Shown: piece by piece, positions 17,663 to 26,169 of the stretch
How the letters are laid out: each line of letters begins with the position of its first letter
Position numbering within the stretch: position 1 is the first letter of the stretch
NCBI GenBank assembly: GCA_016719535.1
Contig: JADJYX010000043.1
Location: 62,001 to 126,000, forward strand
Origin: Rubrivivax sp.
Lineage (GTDB): Bacteria; Pseudomonadota; Gammaproteobacteria; Burkholderiales; Burkholderiaceae_C
DNA: 64,000 bases
Reading direction: 5' to 3'
Notes under the pieces: generated by a model
What the model was told of the DNA's origin: nothing
What the model saw: the letters and a program-made list of their open reading frames with translations, nothing else
Databases searched by the model: none
Program-made: the position numbers and the translations under genes

Positions 17663-18389
17663 CGAACCCCCCGCCGCAGAATCAGCCAGCGTCCTGGCGG
17701 CGCTGCGGCAGCTCATCGTCGATGGCCGCTACCCACCGGGCACACGCCTGGCCGAGATCCCCGTGGCCGCGGCGCTGGGGGTGTCGCGCACGCCGGTGCG
17801 GCTGGCCTTCCGCACGCTGGAGCAGGAAGGGCTGCTGCAGAAGTCGGGCAAGCGCGGGCTCGAGGTGCGCGCCTTCACCGAGGCCGACGTGCTGTGCGCG
17901 GTGGAGGTGCGCGGCGCGCTCGAGGGCCTGGCCGCGCGCCGGCTGGCCGAGGCCGGCGCCACGCCCGCACTGCTGGCGCGGTTGCAGGACTGCCTGGCCG
18001 AAGGTGACGCCGTGCTCGCCGCCGGCACGCTGACCGAGTCCGAGGTGGCGCGCTGGACGTGGCTGAACCAGGTCTTCCACGGCGCCATCGTCGAAGGCAC
18101 GGGCAGCCGCGTCATCGCCGATGCCATCGCGCGCAACAACCACCTGCCGTTTGCCTCGGCCGACTCCATCACCATCGACCGCCGTGCGCTCGAGCGCGAA
18201 TACCGCAAGCTGCAGATGGCGCAACTGCAGCACCGGCTGATCGTCGAGGCGCTGCGGCGCCGCGAATCGGCGCGCGTGGAGACGCTGATGCGCGAACATG
18301 CACTGATCGGCGTGCGCTACGGGGCACTGTTCGGGCTGGACGCGCCGCTTCTGGGCACGGATCCCGCCACCGTGCACGGCGCTGCCTGA
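17652..18389 (+). CDS. vanR: GntR-family regulator, VanR
   Basis: A 245-residue GntR/FadR-type (FCD) regulator. The N-terminal winged helix has the signature GTRLAEIPVAAALGVSRTPVRLAFRTLEQEGLL in pieces around residues 28-60, and the C-terminal FCD helical domain carries conserved polar metal- or ligand-binding positions (FHGAIVEGTGS near 140; HRLIVEALRRR near 195). It is divergent from vanA across 76 bp that contain the VanR palindrome, with a second copy over its own start. It most likely represses vanAB and itself until vanillate binds. No Shine-Dalgarno is visible and the predicted transcript start is close to the ATG, so translation may be leaderless. Confidence 0.88.
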   Translation: MDPIEPPAAESASVLAALRQLIVDGRYPPGTRLAEIPVAAALGVSRTPVRLAFRTLEQEGLLQKSGKRGLEVRAFTEADVLCAVEVRGALEGLAARRLAEAGATPALLARLQDCLAEGDAVLAAGTLTESEVARWTWLNQVFHGAIVEGTGSRVIADAIARNNHLPFASADSITIDRRALEREYRKLQMAQLQHRLIVEALRRRESARVETLMREHALIGVRYGALFGLDAPLLGTDPATVHGAA

Positions 18390-18540
18390 TCCCCGATCAC
18401 CCCGGCGGGGGTTTGACCGGCACCGTCATGGACAGCGCCCGGTCAGACGTTATCCTTGACCTAGAACAAACCCTGAACCGGCCCGGCACGCAGCGCGCTT
18501 GCCGGGTCGTCGGCCAGAACAACAAGCAGGAGTGCCTGTC

Positions 18541-19713
18541 GTGTCGTACCCCCCTCACCGCGCCGCCCTGGCCGCCCTGACCGTGGCCGCCCTGCTGTCC
18601 GCCTGCGACCGCTCGCCGGCGCCGCCGGCCGGCGGCCCGCCCGGCGGGGCCATGCCGCCGCTGGCGGTGACCGTGCTGAACGCCGAGCCGCGCAAGGTGC
18701 CGGTCGTGATCGAGACCGTCGGCACGCTCGAAGGCCTGCGCGAGGTCGAGGTGCGTGCGCGTGTGGCCGGCACGCTGCAGCAGCAGCTCTACCGCGAGGG
18801 CGAGCCGGTGGCCGCCGGCGCGGCGCTGTTTCGCATCGAGCGCGCGCCGTTCGAGATTGCCGTCGACGCCGCACGCGCCGCCGTGGCACAGGCCGAGGCG
18901 CGCGCCGAGCAGGCCCGGCGCGAGACCGCCCGCCTGGCCGGCCTGGTGGCCGACCGCGCCATCAGCCAGCGCGAGGCCGACGACGCCGCCAGCACCGCCA
19001 AGACCGCCGAAGCCGCGCTGCTGGCCGCGCGCGCGCAGCTGCGCGACGCCCAGCTCAACCAGGGCTATACCGAGGTGGCGGCGCCGATCGCCGGCGTCGC
19101 GCAGCGCGCGCAGCGCAGCGTCGGCAGCCTGGTGTCGCCCGCGGCCGACGGCGGCCTGCTGACGACGGTGGTGCAGGTCGACCCGATCCGCGTGCGCTTC
19201 GCGCTCAGCGAGGCCGAGCTGGCCCAGGTGCGCCAGGGCAAGGGCCGCACGGTGCGGCTGCTCGGCGCCGACGGCCAGCCGGTGCCGCAGGTCGGGCGGC
19301 TGGACTTCGCCGGTTCGGTGGTCGACCCGCGCCTGGGCACGGTGCCCATGCGCGCCGAGATCGCCAACCCCGGCGGCCAGTGGCTGCCCGGGCAGTTCGT
19401 GCGGGCACAGATCGTCACCGGCGAGCAGGATGCCTTCCTGGTGCCGCAGGCCGCGGTGCAGAGCGGCGACCAGGGCCGCTTCGTGTGGGTGATGGCCGAC
19501 GGCAAGGCCGCGCCGAAGCCGGTCGTGGCCGGGCCCTGGCAGGGCCAGGACTGGGTCATCCGTTCCGGCCTGGCCGCCGGCGACAAGGTCATCGTCGACA
19601 ACCTGATCAAGCTGCGCCCGGGCGCCCCGGTGCAGGTGGCGCCGCCCGCCGGTGCGCCCCCGGGCGCACCAGCTGCGACCGCGTCCGCCCCTGCCGCCGC
19701 CGCGTCGAAATAA
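18541..19713 (+). CDS. RND efflux periplasmic adaptor (MFP) lipoprotein
   Basis: Membrane fusion protein of 390 residues linking an inner-membrane RND pump to an outer-membrane channel. The GTG at 18541 follows an AGGAG eight bases upstream and begins a lipoprotein signal with lipobox LLSAC. After a Pro/Gly-rich linker come the barrel-sandwich hybrid (ETVGTLEGLREVEVRARVAGTL), a coiled coil of Ala/Glu/Arg heptads (residues about 115-180), TEVAAPIAGVAQRAQRSVGS, and a beta-barrel with LGTVPMRAEIANP. A Pro/Ala-rich tail ends the protein. The RND gene starts 12 bp downstream. Substrate is unknown; AcrA/MexA-type systems export hydrophobic and aromatic compounds. Confidence 0.93.
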   Translation: MSYPPHRAALAALTVAALLSACDRSPAPPAGGPPGGAMPPLAVTVLNAEPRKVPVVIETVGTLEGLREVEVRARVAGTLQQQLYREGEPVAAGAALFRIERAPFEIAVDAARAAVAQAEARAEQARRETARLAGLVADRAISQREADDAASTAKTAEAALLAARAQLRDAQLNQGYTEVAAPIAGVAQRAQRSVGSLVSPAADGGLLTTVVQVDPIRVRFALSEAELAQVRQGKGRTVRLLGADGQPVPQVGRLDFAGSVVDPRLGTVPMRAEIANPGGQWLPGQFVRAQIVTGEQDAFLVPQAAVQSGDQGRFVWVMADGKAAPKPVVAGPWQGQDWVIRSGLAAGDKVIVDNLIKLRPGAPVQVAPPAGAPPGAPAATASAPAAAASK

Positions 19714-19725
19714 GGAGCGCCATCC

Positions 19726-22700
19726 ATGTCGCGCTTCTTCATCGAACGGCCGGTCTTCGCCACCGTGCTGGCGCTGATCATCCTGATCGCCGGGCTGGTG
19801 TCGGCACGCTCGCTGCCGGTGGCGCAGTACCCCGAGATCGCGCCGCCCACGGTGCAGATCACCGCCACCTATCCCGGCGCCTCGGCCGAGACGCTGGCGC
19901 GCACCGTGGCCGCGCCGATCGAGGAACAGCTCTCGGGCGTGGAGGACCTGCTGTATTTCAACAGCAACTCCTCGGCCAACGGCCAGACCACGATCACTGC
20001 CACCTTCGAGGTCGGCACCGACGTCGACAAGGCCACCTTCAACATCAACAACCGCGTCCAGCTGGCCACGCCGCGCCTGCCCGACGAGGTGCGGCGCAAC
20101 GGCGTGCAGGTGGCCAAGCAATCGACCAACTTCCTGCTGGTGGCGGCGCTCAATTCGCCCGACAACAGCCGCGACACGCTGTTCCTGTCCAACTACGCCA
20201 CGCAGAACGTCGTCGACGAGCTCAAGCGCGTGCCCGGCGTGGCCAGTGTCTTCATCTTCGGCGCGCGCGACTACAGCATGCGGCTGTGGCTCAAGCCCGA
20301 TCGCATGGCGGCGCTGGGCGTCACCGTGGCCGACATCGGCGCGGCGGTGAATGCACAGAATGCGCAATTCGCGGCCGGCAAGATCGGCGCGCCGCCGGCC
20401 CCCGCGGGCCAGCAGATCGAGATGACGGTGACCGCGCGCGGCCGCCTCGTCGACCCCGAGCAGTTCGGCGACATCGTGCTGCGCTCGGCCGGCCCGCAAG
20501 GGGTGCTGCGCCTGAAGGACGTGGCGCGCGTCGAACTGGGCGCGCAGAGCTACGACCAGACCAACAGCGTCAACGGCCAGCCGGCCATCGCCGTCGCGGT
20601 GCTGCTGGCCTCGGGCGCCAATGCGCTGGACGTGGCCGCGGCGGTGAAGGCGCGGCTGGTCGAGCTCAAGCGTGACCGCTTCCCGCCGGGCGTCGATTAC
20701 CTGATCCCCTACGACACCACGCTGTTCGTGTCGGAGTCGATCCAGGAGGTGCTCAAGACCATCGTCGAGGCGGCGCTCATCGTGCTGGCGGTGGTGTTCG
20801 TCTTCCTGCAGACCTGGCGCGCCACGCTGATCCCGATGCTGGCGGTGCCGGTGTCGCTGATCGGCACCTTCGCCGGGCTGCTGCTGTTCGGCTTCTCGAT
20901 CAATACGCTGACGCTGTTTGCCATGGTGCTGGCCATCGGCATCGTCGTCGACGACGCCATCGTGGTGCTGGAGAACGTCGAGCGCCTGATCCGCGAGGAG
21001 AAGATGGCGCCGATGGCCGCTGCCATCGAAGCCATGCGCGAGGTGCAGGGCGCGGTGGTCGGCATCGTGCTGGTGCTGGCCGCGGTGTTCATTCCGGTGG
21101 CCTTTCTGGGCGGCATCGCCGGGCAGCTGTACCGGCAGTTCGCGGTGACGGTGACGGTGGCCGTGGTGCTGTCGGGCGTGGTCGCGCTGACGCTGACGCC
21201 GGCGCTGTGCGCGCTGCTGCTCGAGCCCGACCACGGCGATGGCGCGGAGGGTGGCGGGCGGCTGTTCAAGCCCTTCAACGTCGCCTTCGGCTGGATCACG
21301 CGCCGCTTCATGGGCGCGGTGCACCTGGCGCTGGCGCACCGGCTGGTCGCGCTGCTGCTGTTTGCCGGCGTCATCGGCGGTGTGGGCTGGCTGCTGGCCA
21401 AGGTGCCGGGCAGCTTCGTGCCGCCCGAGGACCAAGGCTACATCATCGCCGCCGCGCAGCTGCCCGACGGCGCCACGCTCGAGCGCACCGGCGCCACCAC
21501 CGAACGCCTGCGGCTGATGCTGCAGGACAACAAGGCCATCAGCAACATCTTCATCGTCAACGGCTTCGACCTCATCGGCGGCGGCAGCAAGAGCAGCGCG
21601 GCCACCATCTTCGTGCCGATGGTGCCCTGGGACCAGCGCGAGCAGACGGCGATGGCGCTCGCCCAGCAGGTCAGCGGCATGGGCTTCATGGCGCTGCCCG
21701 ACGGCATCGCCTTCGCCTTCAACCCGCCGCCCATCCAGGGCCTGGGCCAGGCCGGCGGCTTCGAGGTCTATGTGCAGGGCCGCGGCGACGCCGACCCGCA
21801 GCGCCTGGCGCAGGTGACGCAGGCCTTCATGGCCGCGCTGGCGGCACGGCCGGAACTGACGCCGCCCAATACCTTTTTCCGCCCCAACGTGCCGCAGCTG
21901 CGCGTGGAGGTCGACCGCGAGAAGGCGCTGGCGCTGGGCGTGCCGGTGAACGAGGTCTTCACCACGCTGCAGGCGCAGATGGGCTCGCTGTATGTCAACG
22001 ACTTCAACAAGGCCGGCCGCACCTACCGCGTGACCATGCAGGCCGACGCGCCCTACCGCGCCCGGCCCGAGGACCTGGGCCGGCTGTATGTGCGCAGCGC
22101 CAGCAGCGGCCAGATGGTGCCGCTGAAGGCGCTGATCACGGTGAGCGACATCGTCGGCGCCGAGCAGATCGAGCGCTACAACAGCTATATCGCGGCCAAG
22201 GTATTCGGCAATGCCAAGCCGGGCTTCAGTTCGGGCGAGGCCATCGCCGCCGTCGAGCAGGTGGCGCGCGAGGTGCTGCCGCCGGGTTATGCGATCGAAT
22301 GGACCGGCCAGGCCTTCCAGGAAAAGCGCACCGGCAGCGCGTCGATCTTCGCCTTCGCCTTCGCGCTCGTCATGGTCTACCTCATCCTGGCGGCGCTCTA
22401 CGAACGTTGGGGCGTGCCGCTGGCGGTGCTGCTGGCGGTGCCCTTCGCGCTGCTGGGCGCCCTGGGCTTCGTCTTCCTGCGCGGCATGGAAAACGACATC
22501 TATTTCCAGATCGGCCTCATCGTGCTGATCGGCCTGGCGGCCAAGAATGCGATCCTGATCGCCGAATTCGCGATGCAGGGCATGGAGGCCGGGATGTCGG
22601 CGATGGAGGCCGCGGCCGATGCCGCGCGGCTGCGCTTCCGGCCGATCGTGATGACCTCGCTGGCCTTCGTCTTCGGCGTCGTGCCGCTGGTGCTGGCCAC

Positions 22701-22878
22701 CGGCGCCGGCGCCGCGGCGCGGCAGAGCATGGGCACCGGCGTCTTCGGCGGCATGATCGTCGCGACCTTCGTCGCGCCGGTCTTCATCCCGCTGTTCTTC
22801 AGCCTGCTGGCGCGCAAGCCGCGCCCGACGCACGGCCACGAGCCGCAGGGCCTGCACCCCGGGGAGGGCCACGCATGA
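19726..22878 (+). CDS. RND multidrug efflux permease (AcrB/MexB, HAE1 type)
   Basis: Inner-membrane proton-driven pump of 1050 residues, the usual length. It begins MSRFFIERPVFATVLAL and PVAQYPEIAPPTV, both HAE1 hallmarks, and has two repeats of one helix, a large periplasmic loop and five helices. The proton relay pair in TM4 is Asp409-Asp410 in GIVVDDAIVVLENVER. The second half has GLAAKNAILIAEFAMQ and the last helices around ARQSMGTGVFGGM. It is followed by an outer-membrane factor whose ATG overlaps its TGA (22875-22878). No adjacent regulator is present. Export of aromatic substrates is plausible given the neighbouring catabolic genes but cannot be read from sequence. Confidence 0.95.
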   Translation: MSRFFIERPVFATVLALIILIAGLVSARSLPVAQYPEIAPPTVQITATYPGASAETLARTVAAPIEEQLSGVEDLLYFNSNSSANGQTTITATFEVGTDVDKATFNINNRVQLATPRLPDEVRRNGVQVAKQSTNFLLVAALNSPDNSRDTLFLSNYATQNVVDELKRVPGVASVFIFGARDYSMRLWLKPDRMAALGVTVADIGAAVNAQNAQFAAGKIGAPPAPAGQQIEMTVTARGRLVDPEQFGDIVLRSAGPQGVLRLKDVARVELGAQSYDQTNSVNGQPAIAVAVLLASGANALDVAAAVKARLVELKRDRFPPGVDYLIPYDTTLFVSESIQEVLKTIVEAALIVLAVVFVFLQTWRATLIPMLAVPVSLIGTFAGLLLFGFSINTLTLFAMVLAIGIVVDDAIVVLENVERLIREEKMAPMAAAIEAMREVQGAVVGIVLVLAAVFIPVAFLGGIAGQLYRQFAVTVTVAVVLSGVVALTLTPALCALLLEPDHGDGAEGGGRLFKPFNVAFGWITRRFMGAVHLALAHRLVALLLFAGVIGGVGWLLAKVPGSFVPPEDQGYIIAAAQLPDGATLERTGATTERLRLMLQDNKAISNIFIVNGFDLIGGGSKSSAATIFVPMVPWDQREQTAMALAQQVSGMGFMALPDGIAFAFNPPPIQGLGQAGGFEVYVQGRGDADPQRLAQVTQAFMAALAARPELTPPNTFFRPNVPQLRVEVDREKALALGVPVNEVFTTLQAQMGSLYVNDFNKAGRTYRVTMQADAPYRARPEDLGRLYVRSASSGQMVPLKALITVSDIVGAEQIERYNSYIAAKVFGNAKPGFSSGEAIAAVEQVAREVLPPGYAIEWTGQAFQEKRTGSASIFAFAFALVMVYLILAALYERWGVPLAVLLAVPFALLGALGFVFLRGMENDIYFQIGLIVLIGLAAKNAILIAEFAMQGMEAGMSAMEAAADAARLRFRPIVMTSLAFVFGVVPLVLATGAGAAARQSMGTGVFGGMIVATFVAPVFIPLFFSLLARKPRPTHGHEPQGLHPGEGHA

Positions 22879-24260
22879 AGCGCGCTGCCCTGATGCTGCT
22901 GCCGGCGCTGCTGGCGGCCTGTGCCACGTCGACGCCACCGCAGCGACCCGAGATCGCCCTGCCCGACCGCTATGCCGGCGCCGCCGCCAGTGCCAGCCCG
23001 GTGCTGGCCGCCGACTGGTGGAAGGCTTTCGGCGAGCCCGGCCTGGATGCCCTGGTGGAGCAGGCGCTGGCCAGCAACCTCGACCTGCGCCTGGCCGCCG
23101 CCCGCGTCGACGAAGCGGCTGTTGCCGTGGGCCTGGCGCGCGCGGCGCAATGGCCGGGCGTGGACCTGGGCGGCGCCGTCACGCGCTCGCGCAGCAGCCT
23201 GCTCAACGGCCAGCCGGTGACGCAGGCCGAGACCACGTCGCACCGCATCGCGCTCAATACCAGCTTCGAGATCGACCTCTGGGGCCGGCTGCGCGACGCC
23301 ACGCGCGCCGCGCAGGACCAGCTGCTGTCGGTGCAGCACGCGCGCGATACGGTGCGCCTGGCCCTCGTCGGCACGCTGGTGCAGACCTGGCTGGGGGTGC
23401 GCACGCTCGACCTGCAGCAGGCCGCCGTGGCCACGCAGCTGCAACTGCGGCGCGACAGCCTGGCGCTGGTGCAGCGGCGTGTGCAGGGTGGCATCGCCTC
23501 GGGGCTGGACCAGGCGCAGGCCGAAGGCGCGCTTGCCGCGCTGTCGGCGCAGCAGCTCGAGCTCGAGCGCCAGCGTGCCCTGCTGGTCAACCAGGTGGCG
23601 CTGCTGGCCGGCCGGCCGGGCCTGCCGCTGCCGGTGGACGCGCGTCCCCTGCCCGCACCCGCCAGCGTGCCCGCGGGCCTGCCGTCGGAGCTGCTGCAAC
23701 GCCGCCCCGACGTGCAGCAGGCCGAAGCCGCGATGCGTGCCGCCTTTGCGCAGTTCGACGTCGCCCGCAAGACCGCCTGGCCGACGCTGGCGCTGACCGG
23801 CAGCTTCGGTGCCCAGAGCGCCGATCTGCTGGACCTGGTGAAGGCCGGCGCCCGCATCTGGTCGATCGGGCCGTCGCTGCTGGTGTCGATCTTCGACGCC
23901 GGCCGCAACCAGGCCCGCACCGACGAGGCACGCGCCCGTGCCGAACAGGCGGCCATCGGCTGGCAGCAGACGGCACAGGGCGCCTTCCGCGAGGTGGCCG
24001 ATGCGCTGGTCAGCGGCGAGCGGCTGTCCGCGCAGGAGACCGAGTTCGAACGCCAGCGCCGCGCCGCGGCCGAGGCCCAGCGCCTGGCCACGCGCCGCTA
24101 CGAGGCCGGCTATTCCAGCTACCTGGAAGTGCTGGATGCGCAGCGCGCCGCGCAGGATGCCGAACTGGCGCTGCTGCGCGCGCGCCAGGCGCGGCTGGAT
24201 GCGAACGTGGCGCTGATGAAGGCGCTGGGCGGGGGCTGGCAGGAGCGCAGCGCGCCCTGA
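22875..24260 (+). CDS. Outer-membrane efflux channel lipoprotein (NodT/OprM family)
   Basis: TolC-like channel of 461 residues. It has a lipoprotein signal with lipobox LLAAC at residues 13-17, the DWWKAFGEPGLDALVEQAL motif of the NodT family, and two duplicated helical halves with paired coiled-coil segments (first near 60-150, second near 270-440). ELLQRRPDVQQAE near residue 270 is the classic repeat junction. It completes the adaptor-pump-channel operon and overlaps the pump gene by ATGA. Its stop is followed by 34 bp and a convergent gene. Confidence 0.94.
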   Translation: MKRAALMLLPALLAACATSTPPQRPEIALPDRYAGAAASASPVLAADWWKAFGEPGLDALVEQALASNLDLRLAAARVDEAAVAVGLARAAQWPGVDLGGAVTRSRSSLLNGQPVTQAETTSHRIALNTSFEIDLWGRLRDATRAAQDQLLSVQHARDTVRLALVGTLVQTWLGVRTLDLQQAAVATQLQLRRDSLALVQRRVQGGIASGLDQAQAEGALAALSAQQLELERQRALLVNQVALLAGRPGLPLPVDARPLPAPASVPAGLPSELLQRRPDVQQAEAAMRAAFAQFDVARKTAWPTLALTGSFGAQSADLLDLVKAGARIWSIGPSLLVSIFDAGRNQARTDEARARAEQAAIGWQQTAQGAFREVADALVSGERLSAQETEFERQRRAAAEAQRLATRRYEAGYSSYLEVLDAQRAAQDAELALLRARQARLDANVALMKALGGGWQERSAP

Positions 24261-24294
24261 GCGCCCCCCCGCAGCGCCCGCGACACGGTGGGCG

Positions 24295-25050
24295 CTACCG
24301 TGTGCAGGTGATGGACTTGAAGGTGCCGCAACCACTGGGCGGTCGCGTCTGAAGGTTGCAGACCCGGCCGTCACCCAGCGTCTTCGTGGACTCCTTCGTC
24401 AGGTCGGCCTTGTCGGGCACCCAGCTGCTCGACCTGGCAAACCCGTTCAGCTGGCACCAGCGGTCGGCCGCGAACTGATCGCACCAGCCGCCCCAGTTCA
24501 CGCAGGCATCGACACGGTGGAATTCGTCCACCATCGGCCTGACGAAAACGCGTTCCGTGGCATCGGCACCGGGCCGCGCCACCAGCGCTCGAAATTCCTC
24601 ATGCGTCCTGGCCAGCGCGGCCTCGATTTCGGGAAGCACCGACTGACGAATCTGCTGGCGAGCGGCTCGATCCAACTCGACCATCGGCCTGATGCCGTCG
24701 CTGACCGACTGTGCCGTGCTGGTCCAGGGGGCGAGATAGGGCGTTCTGTTCGTGAGCTGGCGAAGGATCAGCTGACGAACCGTGACCTGGGACAGGGCGT
24801 CGACATCGACGGGCACCAGATAGTGCCCGACAGGCGTGGGCACCAGGATGAAGAACGTCCTGGCGTCGTTGATGAGCGTGTTCCACGCATGGCGCTCGGA
24901 CAGCAGCGCTCGCTCGCGCTCCTGAAGCGCCTGGGCGCGGGCTCGCAACTCGGGCGGGATCGACTGGGCCTGGACGGCGGGTGCCGCCGTGACCAGCCAG
25001 GAGACGGCCAACCAGGCCAGAGAAGTCAGGACCTTCGCGATGGCTTGCAT
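24295..25050 (-). CDS. Secreted Cys-rich hypothetical protein
   Basis: A 251-residue protein not assigned to a characterised family. It has a Sec signal peptide (hydrophobic SLAWLAVSWLVTAAP, cleavage after VQA near residue 28). The central part is helical and polar. The last 70 residues hold six cysteines in a pattern: DACVNWGGWCDQFAADRWCQ, then GFARSSSWVPDK, LGDGRVC, then SGC and ITC. A similar Cys-Trp-Gly / aromatic / LGDGxxC / FxxIxC arrangement occurs in secreted proteins of scattered organisms, as far as I recall, with no known function. Codon use and GC are lower than in the flanking genes, suggesting transfer. The ATG at 25050 is followed by a good signal peptide. It converges with the efflux operon. 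Confidence 0.7.
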   Translation of the reverse strand: MQAIAKVLTSLAWLAVSWLVTAAPAVQAQSIPPELRARAQALQERERALLSERHAWNTLINDARTFFILVPTPVGHYLVPVDVDALSQVTVRQLILRQLTNRTPYLAPWTSTAQSVSDGIRPMVELDRAARQQIRQSVLPEIEAALARTHEEFRALVARPGADATERVFVRPMVDEFHRVDACVNWGGWCDQFAADRWCQLNGFARSSSWVPDKADLTKESTKTLGDGRVCNLQTRPPSGCGTFKSITCTR

Positions 25051-25197
25051 CGAGCACTCCGGTTAGGGCGTCCTCGTGCGATGGCAGAGGATCACCTCTG
25101 TATTGACTATGCGACGACGCTGGCGGATCGGGTTGATCTGCAGCCAAGGACTCGTCTTTCATCCGGCGAGGGCAAGATCGGCGACCCGCGGGCCTAG

Positions 25198-25452
25198 ACT
25201 CGCGGCCGGGCCGCACGCCCAGCACCTGAAGCATGGTCCCCGATTCCGACCCGAGCCACCGCCGCACCTGGCGAGCCTGCGTCTTGCGCGCCTGCGTCTG
25301 GCGCGCCGACCGAGGGCGCGGACTGGCAGACGCTGCTCGACCACCTGGGCTGCGCCGTTGCCGTCTTCGACGCGTCGGGCCGGCTGCAATTCGGCAATGC
25401 CGATTTCCGCCAGTCGGACAGCTCGGCGGCCCGCGGCCCGCTGCACGATCGC
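25198..25452 (+). other. Coding N-terminal PAS-like region of the GGDEF gene lacking a start codon
   Basis: The frame of the downstream GGDEF gene is open from just after a TAG at 25195. From about 25321 it reads as PAS-like sequence (LLDHLGCAVAVFDASG, then FGNADFR), which joins smoothly to the PAS core after 25453. No ATG, GTG or TTG lies in frame before 25453. An ATG at 25233 is in another frame. Between them is a 15-bp near-perfect tandem repeat (about 25273-25302). A frameshift near that repeat would explain the loss. Confidence 0.5.
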
Positions 25453-26115
25453 TTGCTGGCCGCCACGGCCGGCGAGCCGCTGCGGCTGCCGCTGGCTGAC
25501 GGCCGCTGGCAGCGCTTTACCGCAGCGCAGCTGCCGGACGGCCGGCGGCTCGTCGTCGGCATCGACATCACCGAACTGGTCGACCGCGAACGCCAGCTGG
25601 CGGCGCTGTCGGAAATCGATGCGTCGACCCAGGTGGGCAACCGCCGCCTGTTCGACCGCCGACTGGCCGAGGAATGGGCGCGCGGCGCGCGCCTGGGCAC
25701 GCCGCTGGCCGTGCTGATGATCGATGTCGATCACTTCGACCGTTACCGAACCGCGCGCGGCGATGCGGCGGCCGATGCCTGCCTGCAGCAGGTGGCCCTG
25801 CGGCTGCAGGCCTGCGTGCGGCGCCCGCTCGACGTGGTGGCCCGCCTGGGCGACGCGGGGTTCGGCATCCTGCTGCCGCACGCCACGCCCGAGGTGGCGG
25901 CGCGCCTGGCGCGGCGCTGCATCCAGGCCATCGACGAGGCGAAGATGCCGCATGCCGATTCGCCGGTGGCGCCCCAGGTGACGCTGAGCGCGGGCCATGC
26001 ATCGGCGCACCCGCACCAGCCCGGCGAGCACGCCAGCCTGCTGCGCGCCGCCGAACAGGCGCTGGAGCGCGCCCGCGCGATGGGGCGGCACCGCGCCGAG
26101 CGGGCGATGGGCTGA
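25453..26115 (+). CDS. PAS-GGDEF protein with degenerate GGDEF motif (start damaged or atypical)
   Basis: The TTG at 25453 is the first usable start in frame, giving 220 residues, but PAS-like homology begins at least 130 bp upstream. The end of the PAS domain is VVGIDITELVDRE, and a GGDEF domain follows (ASTQVGNRRLFDRRL, then LMIDVDHFDRYR). The catalytic GGDEF motif reads GDAGF and the preceding GH..GD region is altered to GDAAAD, so diguanylate cyclase activity is unlikely. It may be a c-di-GMP or GTP-binding relic or a pseudogene. A 22-bp tandem duplication covers its stop codon. It converges with the amidohydrolase gene. Confidence 0.65.
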   Translation: MLAATAGEPLRLPLADGRWQRFTAAQLPDGRRLVVGIDITELVDRERQLAALSEIDASTQVGNRRLFDRRLAEEWARGARLGTPLAVLMIDVDHFDRYRTARGDAAADACLQQVALRLQACVRRPLDVVARLGDAGFGILLPHATPEVAARLARRCIQAIDEAKMPHADSPVAPQVTLSAGHASAHPHQPGEHASLLRAAEQALERARAMGRHRAERAMG

Positions 26116-26147
26116 GCGCGGGCGCGCGATGGGCTGATCGCGGGCGC
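26104..26147. repeat. 22-bp tandem duplication at the GGDEF gene stop codon
   Basis: Two adjacent 22-bp units (26104-26125 and 26126-26147) differ at one base. Each contains ATGGGCTGA, i.e. the last Met-Gly-stop codons, so the second unit is a non-coding copy of the gene end. Confidence 0.8.
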
Positions 26148-26169
26148 CCGCTGGCCCGAGCGCTGCCGC

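Noticed and set aside
18390..18540. Operator or attenuator before the efflux operon
   Set aside because: Some GC-rich half-repeats are visible, but no convincing palindrome or promoter; nothing is claimed.
18397..22938. A 1513-codon open frame antisense to the efflux genes
   Set aside because: Shadow of the RND operon with His/Arg/Gln-rich composition.
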